Shown: positions 55,698 to 64,000, counted from the first letter of the stretch. The stretch is DNA of 64,000 nt from Pseudoclavibacter chungangensis (GCF_013410545.1 NZ_JACCFV010000001.1:2046001-2110000); one strand, 5' to 3'. Program-made: numbers and translations. Notes: generated by a model from the letters alone, not told the origin.

Positions 55698-56422
55698 CTC
55701 GAGGCCTCCTCGCGCGTCGGGAGCACCGGCCACGACGCCGCGGCGCGGGCATCGGAACGGGCGCCGAGTTCCCACTCGGCCGTCGTTCGGTGGATGTCGA
55801 GCAGCGACCCGGTGCCGTGCCCGATCTCGCCCGCGAAGCGATCGAGCAGCGTCCAGGCGAGGAGGCCCGCGACGACGACACCGAACAGTGGCCCGTGCGC
55901 GTTCGCCCGATCGACGGGGATGCCGTGGCTGCTCGCGGTCTCCACGAGCCGGCGGGAGCCGCTGCGGAAGGGGTCGACGGCCTTGTCGATCGCGAACGGG
56001 TCGATCACCGGCGCGGGTGTCGCCGGGTGCACCGCATGTCGCCGCGCCTCGCGGTCGATCACCGTGAACGGGCGCGCCGCGTGGAAGGCCACGACGGGAA
56101 GTCCTGCATCGAAGCGCTCGCGGAGCGCCTCCACGATCTGCACGATCGCGTCCCCACCGTCGTCGAGCCGTTCGTCAGGCCGCTCGCCACCGAGTCGGAC
56201 GACGTTGGACTCGGCGGCGCCGATCGGCTCGCCCGGCTCGACCCGCCAGCGACGGACCGCGTGCACCCGCCCGTCGCGTCCGACATCGGCGAGCACCGCC
56301 GATTCGATGCGTCCCTGCTCGACGTCGAGCGCGGACGACTTGACGTCGAGCACGGTGAGCGAATGCAGGTCGCTCAGCGTGGGGACCCCGCGTCCTCGCG
56401 GCGGAAACGTCGTGACGTTCAC
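55694..56422 (-). CDS. DnaQ-fold exonuclease homologue with lost catalytic acids
   Basis: A 242-residue protein that aligns along actinobacterial DNA polymerase III epsilon-like exonucleases (about 230-250 residues). The usual DTETTG is DVKSSA (Asp kept, Glu to Lys), AAFDLTLLDRE is AARPFTVIDRE (Asp to Pro), and HxAxxD is HGPLFG (Asp to Gly). The fold markers VIDPFAIDKAVDPFRSGSRR and LLDIHRTTAEW are retained. Three of four metal-binding acids are gone, so it should not cut DNA and may act as a binding or scaffold protein. GTG 56422 has AGGAG 7 nt upstream. It is the first gene of a three-gene operon. Confidence 0.82.
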   Translation of the reverse strand: MNVTTFPPRGRGVPTLSDLHSLTVLDVKSSALDVEQGRIESAVLADVGRDGRVHAVRRWRVEPGEPIGAAESNVVRLGGERPDERLDDGGDAIVQIVEALRERFDAGLPVVAFHAARPFTVIDREARRHAVHPATPAPVIDPFAIDKAVDPFRSGSRRLVETASSHGIPVDRANAHGPLFGVVVAGLLAWTLLDRFAGEIGHGTGSLLDIHRTTAEWELGARSDARAAASWPVLPTREEASR

Positions 56423-56471
56423 GGACCACTCCTCTTCGTTCCGGCAGATCGCCCCTCGCGTCGGGCGACTC

Positions 56472-56511
56472 GTCACCACCGCCCATGCCCGGATCGGACC
56501 GAACCTGCGCA
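56472..56511. repeat. 40-bp element, copy 1 (upstream of DnaQ-like operon)
   Basis: It reads GTCACCAC-N4-CATG-N18-TGCGCA on the plus strand. It aligns without gaps to two more copies; the fixed ends and CATG are identical, and the middle keeps CGGA and GAA. It lies 50 bp before the GTG start of the DnaQ-like gene, a promoter or operator position. Confidence 0.7.
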
Positions 56512-56583
56512 AACGGACGAACACCGACGCGTCGTCGTTCCGCCCACGCGTCCGGCGGTCCCCGCGGTCGCGGGAGGGTGCGC

Positions 56584-56616
56584 GGCCGCCGCGCCGAAGA
56601 GCTCGGCGCGGCGGCC
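56584..56616. terminator. Strong hairpin between element copies 1 and 2
   Basis: A perfect 14-bp GC-only-like stem (GGCCGCCGCGCCGA and its complement) with an AGAGC loop. Either strand could use it; it fits the end of a short leftward transcript from copy 2. No U tract. Confidence 0.6.
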
Positions 56617-56725
56617 CGACCATCGTGCGCACCGCCCGGGGGAAGCGGGGCACGACTGGTCGGCCCCGCGTGGAGACCTGCGGGGGGCGACCGGGTGCCG
56701 TGTCACTGGGGGTTCGCGACGACCC

Positions 56726-56765
56726 GTCACCACTCCCCATGGACGGACGGCGAAGAAGTTGCGCA
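56726..56765. repeat. 40-bp element, copy 2
   Basis: Same architecture as copies 1 and 3. Over the 29 bases starting at CATG it matches copy 3 at 26. On the minus strand it is followed by a C-rich stretch of about 110 nt and then the hairpin at 56584-56616. Confidence 0.75.
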
Positions 56766-56986
56766 CCGACCGGCGCGGCCCCGCGACCGCGGCGTTCCGG
56801 CGGACGACGCGGGTTCGTGCGTGCCGACCGAGGACGAGGACGGTGTATGCGCTCCGTCGGCGATCGGGAGGGGCGGGGCACCGGGGCGTCGAGCGCGTCG
56901 CATGTCGCGTCACGGAGCGCCGCCGTGCACCGGGGGGAGGTCCGGCGGCCCATCCGCATCGCGCCCGTCGGCGATCCGGCGGAGGG

Positions 56987-57090
56987 ACCGGTATCGCGCG
57001 GGGGGTCGCGATACCGGTTCAACTCGTCCGCATCGACGATCGCGCCGACGGTTCCGACCGTTCGCCTCCGGGGGGAAGAGACGTTCTCCG
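56987..57090 (-). ncRNA. Candidate 6C-type small RNA
   Basis: Read leftward, it has two stem-loops each with six C in the loop: CGTCTCT / GGAGGCG around TCCCCCC (about 57066-57086), and a perfect 12-bp stem ACCGGTATCGCG / CGCGATACCGGT around ACCCCCCG (56987-57018). Two hairpins with runs of at least six C in their loops define the 6C RNA of actinobacteria. The 40-bp element copy 3 lies immediately upstream. It is called from structure alone; the exact ends are unknown and the genomic neighbours differ from the mycobacterial locus. Confidence 0.5.
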
Positions 57091-57130
57091 GTCACCACCA
57101 CTCATGCACGGACGTCGAAGAACTTGCGCA
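57091..57130. repeat. 40-bp element, copy 3 (upstream of 6C-like RNA)
   Basis: Ungapped match to the other copies. Relative to leftward transcription it directly precedes the 6C-like RNA and so may be its promoter or a regulator site. It is 217 bp from the thiolase start on the other side. Confidence 0.75.
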
Positions 57131-57347
57131 CACGATGTCGGTCGGATCGTTCGAGCGGTCGGAATCGGCGTCGGACGGTGCGCCGGTCGGGATCCGCACC
57201 CGGGCGGCCGGCGAGCGCCCGGGCCGCGTCACGGTGCCCTCGAGGCCGACCGGACCCCGCCGGTCCACGATGCGCGAGCTACACTGCTCGGCACCGACGA
57301 GCATCGCCGCCCCGGCCGGTTCGTCGCCGGACGAAGGAGACGACGAG

Positions 57348-58532
57348 ATGACGAACGCGCTCATCGCGGGCGTCGGCACGGTGCCGTTCCGCACGCCGCG
57401 CACGAGCGATCCGTACGACGTCATGGCCGAAGGTGCGGTCCGCGCGGCGCTCGCGGATGCCGGCGTCGACCTCGCCGACGTCCAGCAGAGCTATGTCGGC
57501 TACGTCTACGGCGATTCGACATCCGGGCAGCGCGCCCTGTATCGCGTGGGCCGGACGGGTGCCCCGATCATCAACGTCGACAACAACTGCGCCACGGGAT
57601 CGACGGCCCTGTGGCTCGCACGACAGGCGATCGAGAGCGGCGACGCGGACTGCGTGCTCGCCCTCGGCTTCGAGCAGATGCAGCGCGGTGCACTCGTCGA
57701 GCACTGGGCGGACCGCCCCGGGCCGCTCGCCGATTTCGTCGCCCGTGCGGACGACGAGTTCGGACCGGACGACGTTCCCATGGCCGTGAAACTGTTCGGC
57801 GGTGCGGGCCGCGAGTACCAGGAGCGGCACGGCACCGACGACCGCACGTTCGCCGCGATCACCGTCAAGTCACGACGTCACGCGGCCGCGAACCCCATCG
57901 CCGTGTTCCGCGAACCCGTGACGGTGGAGGAGGTCCTCGCGTCGGGTGAGGTGTTCGCACCGCTCACGCGCCTGCAGTGCTGTCCGCCGACGTGCGGGGC
58001 GGCAGCGGCGATCCTCGTCTCCCCCGCGTTCGCCCGCTCGCGGGGGCTCGATGCCGGCGTGCGGATCGTCGCGCAGGCGATGGCGACCGATCGGGACTCG
58101 ACGTTCGAGGGCGATCTCGCGCAACTCGTGGGTGCCGACCTCACGGCCGACGCGGCCGCGCAGGTCGCCGAGGCCTCGGGTGTCGACCTCGCCGAGGTGC
58201 CCGTCGTCGAATTGCACGACTGCTTCACCACGAACGAACTCCTGAGCTACGAGGCACTCGGGCTCACCCCGCCGGGGACCGCCGAGCGCTTCGTGCTCGA
58301 CGGCGAGAACACGTACGGCGGCCGCGTCGTCACGAACCCGTCCGGCGGGCTCCTCTCCAAGGGGCACCCGCTCGGCGCGACGGGTCTGGCCCAGTGCGCC
58401 GAGCTCGTCCAGCAGCTGCGCGGTGAAGCGGGCGAGCGCCAGGTCGAGGGCGCGACGCTCGCGCTGCAACACAACATCGGGCTGGGCGGCGCCGCAGTCG
58501 TGACCCTCTACGAGCGATCCCCCACCCCGTGA
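57348..58532 (+). CDS. SCP-x/lipid-transfer-type thiolase
   Basis: A 394-residue thiolase of the SCP-x/sterol-carrier type. The acyl-accepting Cys is in DNNCATGSTAL, the His in VELHDCFTTNELL, and the C-terminal motif is GGLLSKGHPLGATGLAQ. It would cleave 3-oxoacyl-CoA of fatty acid or sterol-like side chains; non-catalytic relatives also exist. GAAGGAG precedes the ATG. No beta-oxidation partners are adjacent. Confidence 0.92.
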   Translation: MTNALIAGVGTVPFRTPRTSDPYDVMAEGAVRAALADAGVDLADVQQSYVGYVYGDSTSGQRALYRVGRTGAPIINVDNNCATGSTALWLARQAIESGDADCVLALGFEQMQRGALVEHWADRPGPLADFVARADDEFGPDDVPMAVKLFGGAGREYQERHGTDDRTFAAITVKSRRHAAANPIAVFREPVTVEEVLASGEVFAPLTRLQCCPPTCGAAAAILVSPAFARSRGLDAGVRIVAQAMATDRDSTFEGDLAQLVGADLTADAAAQVAEASGVDLAEVPVVELHDCFTTNELLSYEALGLTPPGTAERFVLDGENTYGGRVVTNPSGGLLSKGHPLGATGLAQCAELVQQLRGEAGERQVEGATLALQHNIGLGGAAVVTLYERSPTP

Positions 58533-58596
58533 CCCCCTGACCGCCTGACCGCTCGCCCACCCGCCCCCCGCCCCCGCGATCTCTCTCCCCCCAAGA

Positions 58597-58653
58597 GTTC
58601 CGGGCGAAATCTGGGGTTCCGGGTGCCCCGGAACCCCAGATTTCGCCCGGAAC
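58597..58653. terminator. 27-bp perfect inverted repeat between thiolase and ramB
   Basis: Two 27-base arms (start GTTCCGGGCGAAATCTGGGG) are exact complements separated by a 3-base TGC turn. It stands between convergent stops and can terminate both transcripts. It is much longer than other hairpins here. Confidence 0.85.
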
Positions 58654-58688
58654 GCGGAGGGTCGGTGCTCGCGGTCGGCGCTCGCGCG

Positions 58689-60158
58689 TCAGGGGTGGGG
58701 GGTCGCGTGGCGGTCGAGGAAGTCGTAGACCTCGACCTTGTCGACGCCCGTCGTCGAGCCGTCGGGCATCGCCGCGAGCAGTGACGCGTTGAGGCGCGCG
58801 CTCGGCCACGCCTTGCCCTCCCAGTACGCGGTCGACTTCCCGGACGGCTCGCGGCAGCACGACGGATCGGGGCAGCGCGAGGGCAGCCGGCGCTTCGTGT
58901 CGCGCCCGCGGAACCACTTCGCCTCCGCGAAGTTCGTGCCGACGCTCACCGAGAAGTCACCGCTCGTCGACGACTCGATGCGTGACGTGCACCAGAACGT
59001 GCCCGACGGCTTGTCCGTGTACTGGTGGTACGGGCTCAGACGGTCCTCGACCTCGAACACCTGCCGCGCACTCCACCACCGGCACACCTGCTGCCCCTCG
59101 ACCGCACCGAGCACGTCGGTCGGGAACTGCACCTCGTCGTTCGCGTAGGCCTTCGAGATCGCGCCGCTCGCGTGCACCTTCACGAAGTGCACGGGGATGC
59201 CGAGGTGCCGCGTCGCGAGGTTCGTGAACCGGTGGGCCGCCGTCTCGTAGCTCACGGCGAAGTGATCGCGCAGGTCCTCGACGGAGAGCTCCCGCGCGGC
59301 CTTCGCCTCCGTCAGGTACTCGAGTGCGCTCGCCTGCGGGACGAGCAGCGCGCCCGCGAGGTAGTTCGTCTCCACGCGCTGCCGGAGCAGATCGCCGAAG
59401 TCGTGCGGCTCCGGACTGTCGAGCACGTGCGCGGCGAGTGCCTGCAGGAGCGCCGAGCGCGCATCGGTGCCGGGCTGGCGGATCGGGAGGTAGATGCGGT
59501 GGTTGCGGTGATCGGCGATGCTGCGCGTCGTCGCGGGCAGATCCCCCACGTAGTGGAGCGTGAAGCCGAGGTGCGCGGCGAGCTCGGAGGTCGCGCGCTG
59601 CGAGAGCGGACCGCCGCGGTGACCGATCGCGGCGAGGAGCTCGGCGGCGGCGTGCTCGAGATCCTCGTAGTAGTTGTCGCGGGCGCGCTGCTCCGCACGC
59701 AGCTCGGCGTTCGCGCGCCGGGCCTGCTCGGGTGTCGCGGCGCGCTGTTCGTGCAACCGCTCGAGCTCACCGTGCAGCGTGAGGATCGTCTCGATCGCCG
59801 CGTCGCTCAGGCTCTTGCGAACGGGGAGCGCGGGGAGGTCGAGGGAACTGTAGAGCGGGCTGCGCTGCGCGCGCTCGAGCTCGATCTCGAGCTCGTCGCG
59901 GCGCGAGAGCGCCTCGGGCTCGAGGAGCGCGTCGAGGGTCGTGTCGAGCGCGCGGGCGAGCCGCTGCAACTCGGCGAGCTTGAGCTCGCGCTTCCCGTTC
60001 TCGATGACGGAGACCTGCGAGGCGGCACGTCCGATCGCGTCGCCGAGTTCGCCGACGGTCATCCCGCGGTCGACCCGGAGCCGACGCACGCGTCGTCCGA
60101 TGGTGAGTGAATCGAGCACGTCCTCATCGTCACCCGCGAGGGTCCGTCGTCCTGCCAT
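58689..60158 (-). CDS. ramB: RamB-like regulator of acetate metabolism/glyoxylate shunt
   Basis: A 489-residue protein: XRE HTH (about 25-85, [32 protein letters not shown]), a long helical spacer, an ImmA/IrrE-like region ([18 protein letters not shown]) and the DUF2083 C-terminal cysteine-containing domain (CPDPSCCRE). This order is that of RamB/ScfR-type short-chain fatty acid regulators. RamB of Corynebacterium glutamicum represses aceA and aceB, and here it is divergent from them across 135 bp. ATG 60158 was chosen over an upstream ATG at 60176. Confidence 0.93.
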   Translation of the reverse strand: MAGRRTLAGDDEDVLDSLTIGRRVRRLRVDRGMTVGELGDAIGRAASQVSVIENGKRELKLAELQRLARALDTTLDALLEPEALSRRDELEIELERAQRSPLYSSLDLPALPVRKSLSDAAIETILTLHGELERLHEQRAATPEQARRANAELRAEQRARDNYYEDLEHAAAELLAAIGHRGGPLSQRATSELAAHLGFTLHYVGDLPATTRSIADHRNHRIYLPIRQPGTDARSALLQALAAHVLDSPEPHDFGDLLRQRVETNYLAGALLVPQASALEYLTEAKAARELSVEDLRDHFAVSYETAAHRFTNLATRHLGIPVHFVKVHASGAISKAYANDEVQFPTDVLGAVEGQQVCRWWSARQVFEVEDRLSPYHQYTDKPSGTFWCTSRIESSTSGDFSVSVGTNFAEAKWFRGRDTKRRLPSRCPDPSCCREPSGKSTAYWEGKAWPSARLNASLLAAMPDGSTTGVDKVEVYDFLDRHATPHP

Positions 60159-60195
60159 GCCACGAGCCTGCCACACCCGATCATTCTGCGGATCA

Positions 60196-60233
60196 GAAAA
60201 ACGTGCATATTTCTATCCACTTTCTTGCGAAGA
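60196..60233. promoter_or_regulatory. Candidate RamB sites in ramB-aceA gap
   Basis: The AT-rich part of the divergent gap holds ACTTTCTTGCGAAGA (60219-60233) and AAAAACGTGCATATTTC, both distantly like the published RamB box with TTTGCAAA. The match is loose. Confidence 0.3.
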
Positions 60234-60293
60234 ACCGGTCCGATTCGGCGCATGCTCATTGCAGGCCACGTGAAAGACGCGAAGGAGCAGCAC

Positions 60294-61610
60294 ATGACCG
60301 ACACGCAGAACCTCCCCGGCACGCAGACGCAGACCGCCGCAGAGCTCGAGCTCGAGTGGGCGACGGACCCCCGCTGGGCGAACGTCAAGCGCGACTACAC
60401 CGCCGAGGACGTCATCGCCCTGCGAGGTCCGGTCCGCGAGGAGCAGACGCTCGCGAAGCGCGGCGCCGAACAGCTGTGGGATCTGATCCAGCGCAACGAC
60501 GAGGACCCGGAGAAGTGGGTGTACGCGCTCGGTGCCCTCACCGGCAACCAGGCCGTGCAGCAGGTGCGCGCGGGCCTCGAGGCCATCTACCTCTCGGGTT
60601 GGCAGGTCGCGGCCGACGCGAACCTCTCGGGCCAGACCTACCCCGACCAGAGCCTCTACCCGGCGAACTCGGTTCCGGCCGTCGTCCGTCGCATCAACAA
60701 CGCCCTGCTGCGCGCCGCGCAGATCGAGTTCGCCGAGGGCGGCGAGACGTCCCGCGAGTGGACGGTGCCGATCGTCGCCGACGCCGAGGCCGGCTTCGGC
60801 GGCCCCCTCAACGCCTACGAGCTCATGCACGGCATGATCCAGGCGGGTGCGGCGGGCGTGCACTGGGAGGACCAGCTCGCCTCGGAGAAGAAGTGCGGCC
60901 ACATGGGCGGCAAGGTGCTCGTCCCCACGGGGCAGCACATCCGCACGCTCAACGCCGCGCGCCTCGCCGCAGACGTCGTCGGCACGCCGTCGCTCGTCAT
61001 CGCCCGCACCGACGCGCTCGCCGCGACCCTGCTGACGAGCGACAACGACGAGCGTGACCGCCCGTTCCTCACGGGCACGCGCACCGCCGAGGGCTTCTAC
61101 GACGTGCAGAACGGGATCGAGCCGGTCATCGCCCGCGGTCACGCGTACGCGCCGTACGCCGACCTCATCTGGGTCGAGTCGTCGGAGCCCGACCTCGAGC
61201 TCGCCCGCCGCTTCGCGGAGAGCATCCACTCGGAGTTCCCCGAGCAGAAGCTCGCCTACAACTGCTCGCCGAGCTTCAACTGGAAGCGCCACCTCGACGA
61301 CGACACGATCGCGAAGTTCCAGCGCGAGCTGTCGGCGATGGGCTATGCGTTCCAGTTCATCACCCTCGCGGGCTTCCACGCCCTGAACTACTCGATGTTC
61401 GACCTCGCGAGCGGCTACCGCGACCGGCAGATGTCGGCCTACGTCGAGCTGCAGGAGGCCGAGTTCGCCGCCGAATCGCGCGGCTACACGGCCACGAAGC
61501 ACCAGGCCGAGGTCGGCACCGGCTACTTCGACCGGATCGCGACCGCCCTCAACCCGTCGAGCGCGACGCTCGCGCTCGTGGGCTCGACCGAGTCCGAACA
61601 GTTCCACTGA
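60294..61610 (+). CDS. aceA: Isocitrate lyase
   Basis: A 438-residue isocitrate lyase, the short actinobacterial type. The catalytic loop is [16 protein letters not shown] with the Cys nucleophile; other active-site segments are [25 protein letters not shown] and YNCSPSFNW. It splits isocitrate into succinate and glyoxylate. GAAGGAG precedes the ATG. aceB follows 29 bp downstream, forming the glyoxylate-shunt operon under RamB. Confidence 0.97.
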   Translation: MTDTQNLPGTQTQTAAELELEWATDPRWANVKRDYTAEDVIALRGPVREEQTLAKRGAEQLWDLIQRNDEDPEKWVYALGALTGNQAVQQVRAGLEAIYLSGWQVAADANLSGQTYPDQSLYPANSVPAVVRRINNALLRAAQIEFAEGGETSREWTVPIVADAEAGFGGPLNAYELMHGMIQAGAAGVHWEDQLASEKKCGHMGGKVLVPTGQHIRTLNAARLAADVVGTPSLVIARTDALAATLLTSDNDERDRPFLTGTRTAEGFYDVQNGIEPVIARGHAYAPYADLIWVESSEPDLELARRFAESIHSEFPEQKLAYNCSPSFNWKRHLDDDTIAKFQRELSAMGYAFQFITLAGFHALNYSMFDLASGYRDRQMSAYVELQEAEFAAESRGYTATKHQAEVGTGYFDRIATALNPSSATLALVGSTESEQFH

Positions 61611-61639
61611 TTCCCGCACCATCCGAAAGGTGAACGACG

Positions 61640-63322
61640 ATGACCACCACGTTGACGGCCGGGTCCGAGAGCACGCCCCGGCCCGAGCCCCGCCCCGCCG
61701 GACGCATCGAGGTGCGCGGCGACATGCACGACCGGTTCGACGAGATCCTCTCGCCCGCGGCACTCGACTTCATCGCCGAGCTGCACGACCGGTTCATGAA
61801 CCGCCGCGAGGAGCAGCTCGTCGCGAACGCCGAGCGGTTCCGAGCGATCGACGCCGGCGCCGACCCCGCCTTCCCGCGGGAGACCGCCTCGATCCGACGC
61901 GACCCCACGTGGCGCGTCGCCGGCGCGGGGCCCGGCCTCGAGGACCGCCGGATCGAGATCACCGGTCCGACCGACCGCAGGTCGACGGTCGAGGCGCTCA
62001 ACTCCGGGGCGAAGGTGTGGCTGGCCGACCACGAGGACGCGCTCAGCCCGACCTGGTCGAACGTCATCGACGGACAGCTCAACCTCGCCGACGCGATCCG
62101 GCGGCGCATCGACTTCGTGTCGGAGGACGGGACGGCGCACACGCTCGGCGAGCACACGCCGACGATCGTGTTCCGCCCTCGCGGCTGGCACCTCGACGAG
62201 CGGCACCTCCGCTACGTCGACGCCGCGGGACGCCCGCGTCCCGCCTCGGCCTCGCTCGTCGACTACGGCCTGTACCTGTTCCACAACGCCCACGAGCTCG
62301 TCTCGCGGGGCGCCGGCCCGTACTTCTACCTGCCCAAGCTCGAGAGCCGCCACGGTGCGCGCCTGTGGGACGACGTCTTCTCGTTCAGCGAGCGGGCGAT
62401 CGGGCTCCCCCACGGCACGATCCGGGCGACCGTGCTCATCGAGACCATCACGGCGGCGTTCGAGATGGACGAGATCCTGTACGAGCTGCGCGATCACTGT
62501 GCGGGCCTCAACGCGGGCCGCTGGGACTACCTGTTCAGCATCATCAAGAACTACCGCAACCGCGGTCGCTCGTTCCTCCTCCCCGACCGGGGGCAGATGA
62601 ACATGACGGTGCCGTTCATGCGGGCGTACACCGAACTGCTCGTCGCGACGTGCCACAAGCGCGGCGCGCACGCGATCGGCGGGATGAGCGCGTTCATCCC
62701 GAACCCCGACGACGAGGCGCGGACCACCGCGGCACTCGAGCAGGTCGCGATCGACAAGCGCCGTGAGGCGTCGGACGGGTTCGACGGCAGCTGGGTCGCG
62801 CACCCCGGGCTCATCGAGACGGCCTGTGCCGAGTTCGACGCGGTCCTCGGAGAGCGGCCGAACCAGCTCGACCGACTGCGCGACGACGTCTCGGTGACGG
62901 GCTCGCAGCTCATCGACTTCCGCATCCCCGACGGCACCGTCACGGTGGCGGGCATCCGCGAGAACGTGTCGGCCTCGCTGCGCTACCTCGACAGCTGGTT
63001 GCGAGGCACCGGCGCGGTACCGATCGACGACCTCCTGGAGGACGTGTCGACGGCGGAGATCTCCCGCTGCCAGCTCTGGCAGTGGATCCAGCAGGGGGCG
63101 CTGACCGACGACGGTCTGCCCGTGGTGCGCGAGCGGGTCGAGTGGATCATCGACCGCACGCTCGGCGAACTGCCCCGGACCGGAACCGACCGACTCGACG
63201 ACGCGGCCGAGCTGCTTCGCGAGATGGTGCTCGGTGATTCGTTCCCCCGATTCCTCACCCTGGGCGCCTACGAACGGCACCTCGACGAGTCCCGCCGAGG
63301 AGTGGCGACCCGAGCGGCGTGA
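61640..63322 (+). CDS. aceB: Malate synthase A
   Basis: A 560-residue malate synthase of the A type. Conserved segments include TVEALNSGAKVWLADHEDAL, PKLESRHGARLWDDVFSF, RATVLIETITAAFEMDEIL, and the C-terminal acid motif DLLEDVSTAEISRCQLWQW. It condenses glyoxylate with acetyl-CoA. It is co-transcribed with aceA, and a strong hairpin follows. Confidence 0.97.
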   Translation: MTTTLTAGSESTPRPEPRPAGRIEVRGDMHDRFDEILSPAALDFIAELHDRFMNRREEQLVANAERFRAIDAGADPAFPRETASIRRDPTWRVAGAGPGLEDRRIEITGPTDRRSTVEALNSGAKVWLADHEDALSPTWSNVIDGQLNLADAIRRRIDFVSEDGTAHTLGEHTPTIVFRPRGWHLDERHLRYVDAAGRPRPASASLVDYGLYLFHNAHELVSRGAGPYFYLPKLESRHGARLWDDVFSFSERAIGLPHGTIRATVLIETITAAFEMDEILYELRDHCAGLNAGRWDYLFSIIKNYRNRGRSFLLPDRGQMNMTVPFMRAYTELLVATCHKRGAHAIGGMSAFIPNPDDEARTTAALEQVAIDKRREASDGFDGSWVAHPGLIETACAEFDAVLGERPNQLDRLRDDVSVTGSQLIDFRIPDGTVTVAGIRENVSASLRYLDSWLRGTGAVPIDDLLEDVSTAEISRCQLWQWIQQGALTDDGLPVVRERVEWIIDRTLGELPRTGTDRLDDAAELLREMVLGDSFPRFLTLGAYERHLDESRRGVATRAA

Positions 63323-63368
63323 GCGGCCGCCGGCGCGATCCGCCGGCGTCACGTCGGGTGAGTACACG

Positions 63369-63404
63369 CGGTGCCCGACCGGAACGGCTTCCGGTCGGGC
63401 ACCG
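63369..63404 (+). terminator. Hairpin terminator after aceB
   Basis: A 16-bp perfect stem (GGTGCCCGACCGGAA and complement, plus a closing C-G) with a CGGC loop. It ends the aceA-aceB transcript and lies between convergent genes, so it may also serve the lipase gene. Confidence 0.8.
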
Positions 63405-63488
63405 TCGTGTTCGCACGCACCGGCGCGGCCACTGCAACGCCGAGCGCGCTCGGCGGCCGGGGTGCGCCGGCCGAACGGGCTCGGCGGC

Positions 63489-64000
63489 TCAACAGTTCGC
63501 GGGCGCCTGCCCGAGCGTCACCGCATCGGCCCACGCGAACAGGTCGTCGATGAGGGGCGAGCCCTCGGCGATGACGCCCATGTGGCTGCGTCCCTCGTAC
63601 TCGTGGACCTCGACCGTCCGATCGGCGGCGCACAGCTCGGCGGCGAGGGTGCGTTGCAGCTCGATCGGGATGACCTCGTCGTCGGTGCCCTGCCCGAGGA
63701 AGAGCGGTGCGGGCACGATCCCGTCGGCGCGGTTCTGCGCGAGCCGGTCGTGCGTCGGCCCCTCGGACACGTCGATCCGGTACAGGGGCGCGTCCCACGA
63801 CAGCGAGGCACCGACGAGGACGGAGACGAGCGTCGGCGCCTCAATCACGCAGCGGCTCGCGAACGCCTCGACGATGCCGTGCCCCGCGGGGTGCACGGTC
63901 GCGTCGAGCTCCACATCGGGGTACGCCTCCGCGTAGGGCACGAGCACGAGCGAGGTGACGAGCGAGGCGAGCGGGCTCGGGTCACCCGTCGTGATGCGAC
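63489..64000 (-). CDS. Secretory lipase family protein (5' end outside window)
   Basis: Only the C-terminal about 170 residues are in the window. The SPLASLVTSLVLVPYAEAYPD stretch begins the LIP-family C-terminal region, followed by GQGTDDEVIP with the likely catalytic Asp and RSHMGVIAEGSP with the His. The nucleophile Ser would be further upstream. Relatives are secreted triacylglycerol lipases; the signal peptide cannot be checked. The family assignment rests on this half only. Confidence 0.75.
   Translation of the reverse strand, partial: RITTGDPSPLASLVTSLVLVPYAEAYPDVELDATVHPAGHGIVEAFASRCVIEAPTLVSVLVGASLSWDAPLYRIDVSEGPTHDRLAQNRADGIVPAPLFLGQGTDDEVIPIELQRTLAAELCAADRTVEVHEYEGRSHMGVIAEGSPLIDDLFAWADAVTLGQAPANC

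Larger units (their letters stand above)
56423..57347. other. Long non-coding regulatory region with repeated elements and hairpins
   Basis: This 925-bp stretch has no convincing gene. In order it holds a 40-bp element, a 14-bp-stem hairpin, a second element, a 12-bp-stem hairpin with a C-rich loop on the minus strand, a third element, and the thiolase promoter. The alternation of elements and hairpins suggests several short transcripts read leftward towards the DnaQ-like operon. Confidence 0.7.

Noticed and set aside
56473..57101. Minus-strand open frames within the repeat/hairpin region
   Set aside because: They are Arg/Pro-rich, interrupted between the repeats, and span perfect hairpins. 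The similarity between repeat copies is at DNA level and the peptides differ in frame continuity.
52400..57347. Prophage or integrative element around the sigma-like operon
   Set aside because: No integrase, transposase, attachment-site duplication, tRNA gene or clear composition change was found.
1..64000. rRNA, tRNA or riboswitch genes
   Set aside because: No rRNA-like sequence, no cloverleaf with the conserved T-arm, and no conserved riboswitch core was recognised by eye in the intergenic regions; a covariance-model scan was not possible.

Overview
This is a high-GC actinobacterial chromosome segment, most likely from Microbacteriaceae or a close relative. The support is the very GC-rich coding style, an Lsr2 nucleoid protein, a RamB-aceA-aceB glyoxylate locus, an actinobacterial-type LexA box in front of DUF6504-dnaE2, a Wag-type ComEA/ComEC pair, and dense ATGA-coupled operons. 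The genus cannot be read from the sequence. No rRNA, tRNA, integrase, transposase or CRISPR array was found; the window looks like ordinary core and accessory chromosome with many transporter/regulator pairs.

Layout. 1-6.4 kb: MFS exporter with divergent LysR; WYL regulator with a divergent UvrA-like drug-resistance-type ATPase broken by a one-base frameshift; TetR with a divergent DUF1304 membrane protein and a clear operator. 6.6-14.1 kb: comEC, comEA, a DUF3995 membrane protein and leuS. 14.3-18.4 kb: DedA protein, MFS transporter with a divergent GlxA-type AraC regulator, TetR. 18.7-24.7 kb: a DNA-damage block (SRAP/YedK, App1-like phosphatase, then an SOS box, DUF6504 and error-prone polymerase dnaE2). 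24.8-35.9 kb: isochorismatase with GlxA-type regulator, an internally duplicated alpha/beta hydrolase preceded by a Tag glycosylase homologue that has lost its key residues, beta-carbonic anhydrase, HtaA-domain protein, TetR with an FAD/NAD-binding protein, DinB-like protein, AEC transporter, a frameshifted flavin reductase, and lsr2.

36-43.8 kb: a seven-gene, tightly overlapping catabolic operon (pxpA, pxpB, pxpC, MHS transporter, SDR, RraA-type aldolase, aminotransferase) read leftward from a divergent LacI regulator with a perfect 25-bp operator. I infer uptake of a cyclic amide, ring opening by the 5-oxoprolinase-like complex, oxidation and transamination, then retro-aldol cleavage by the RraA homologue. 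43.8-52.4 kb: Eis-like acetyltransferase, dctA with a divergent CitA/DcuS-type two-component system, MarR with a small unknown gene, Gfo/Idh/MocA oxidoreductase, YeiH-type transporter.

52.4-57.3 kb is the least explained part. It holds a membrane-anchored ECF sigma factor fused to its own zinc-binding anti-sigma domain, and a three-gene operon (DnaQ-fold protein without most catalytic acids, zinc-ribbon protein, sigma-region-2-like protein). Upstream of that operon lies a 925-bp non-coding stretch with three ungapped copies of a 40-bp element alternating with strong hairpins; one element-hairpin unit looks like a 6C-type small RNA. 57.3-63.4 kb: SCP-type thiolase, then ramB divergent from aceA-aceB. 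The window ends inside a secreted-lipase-family gene.
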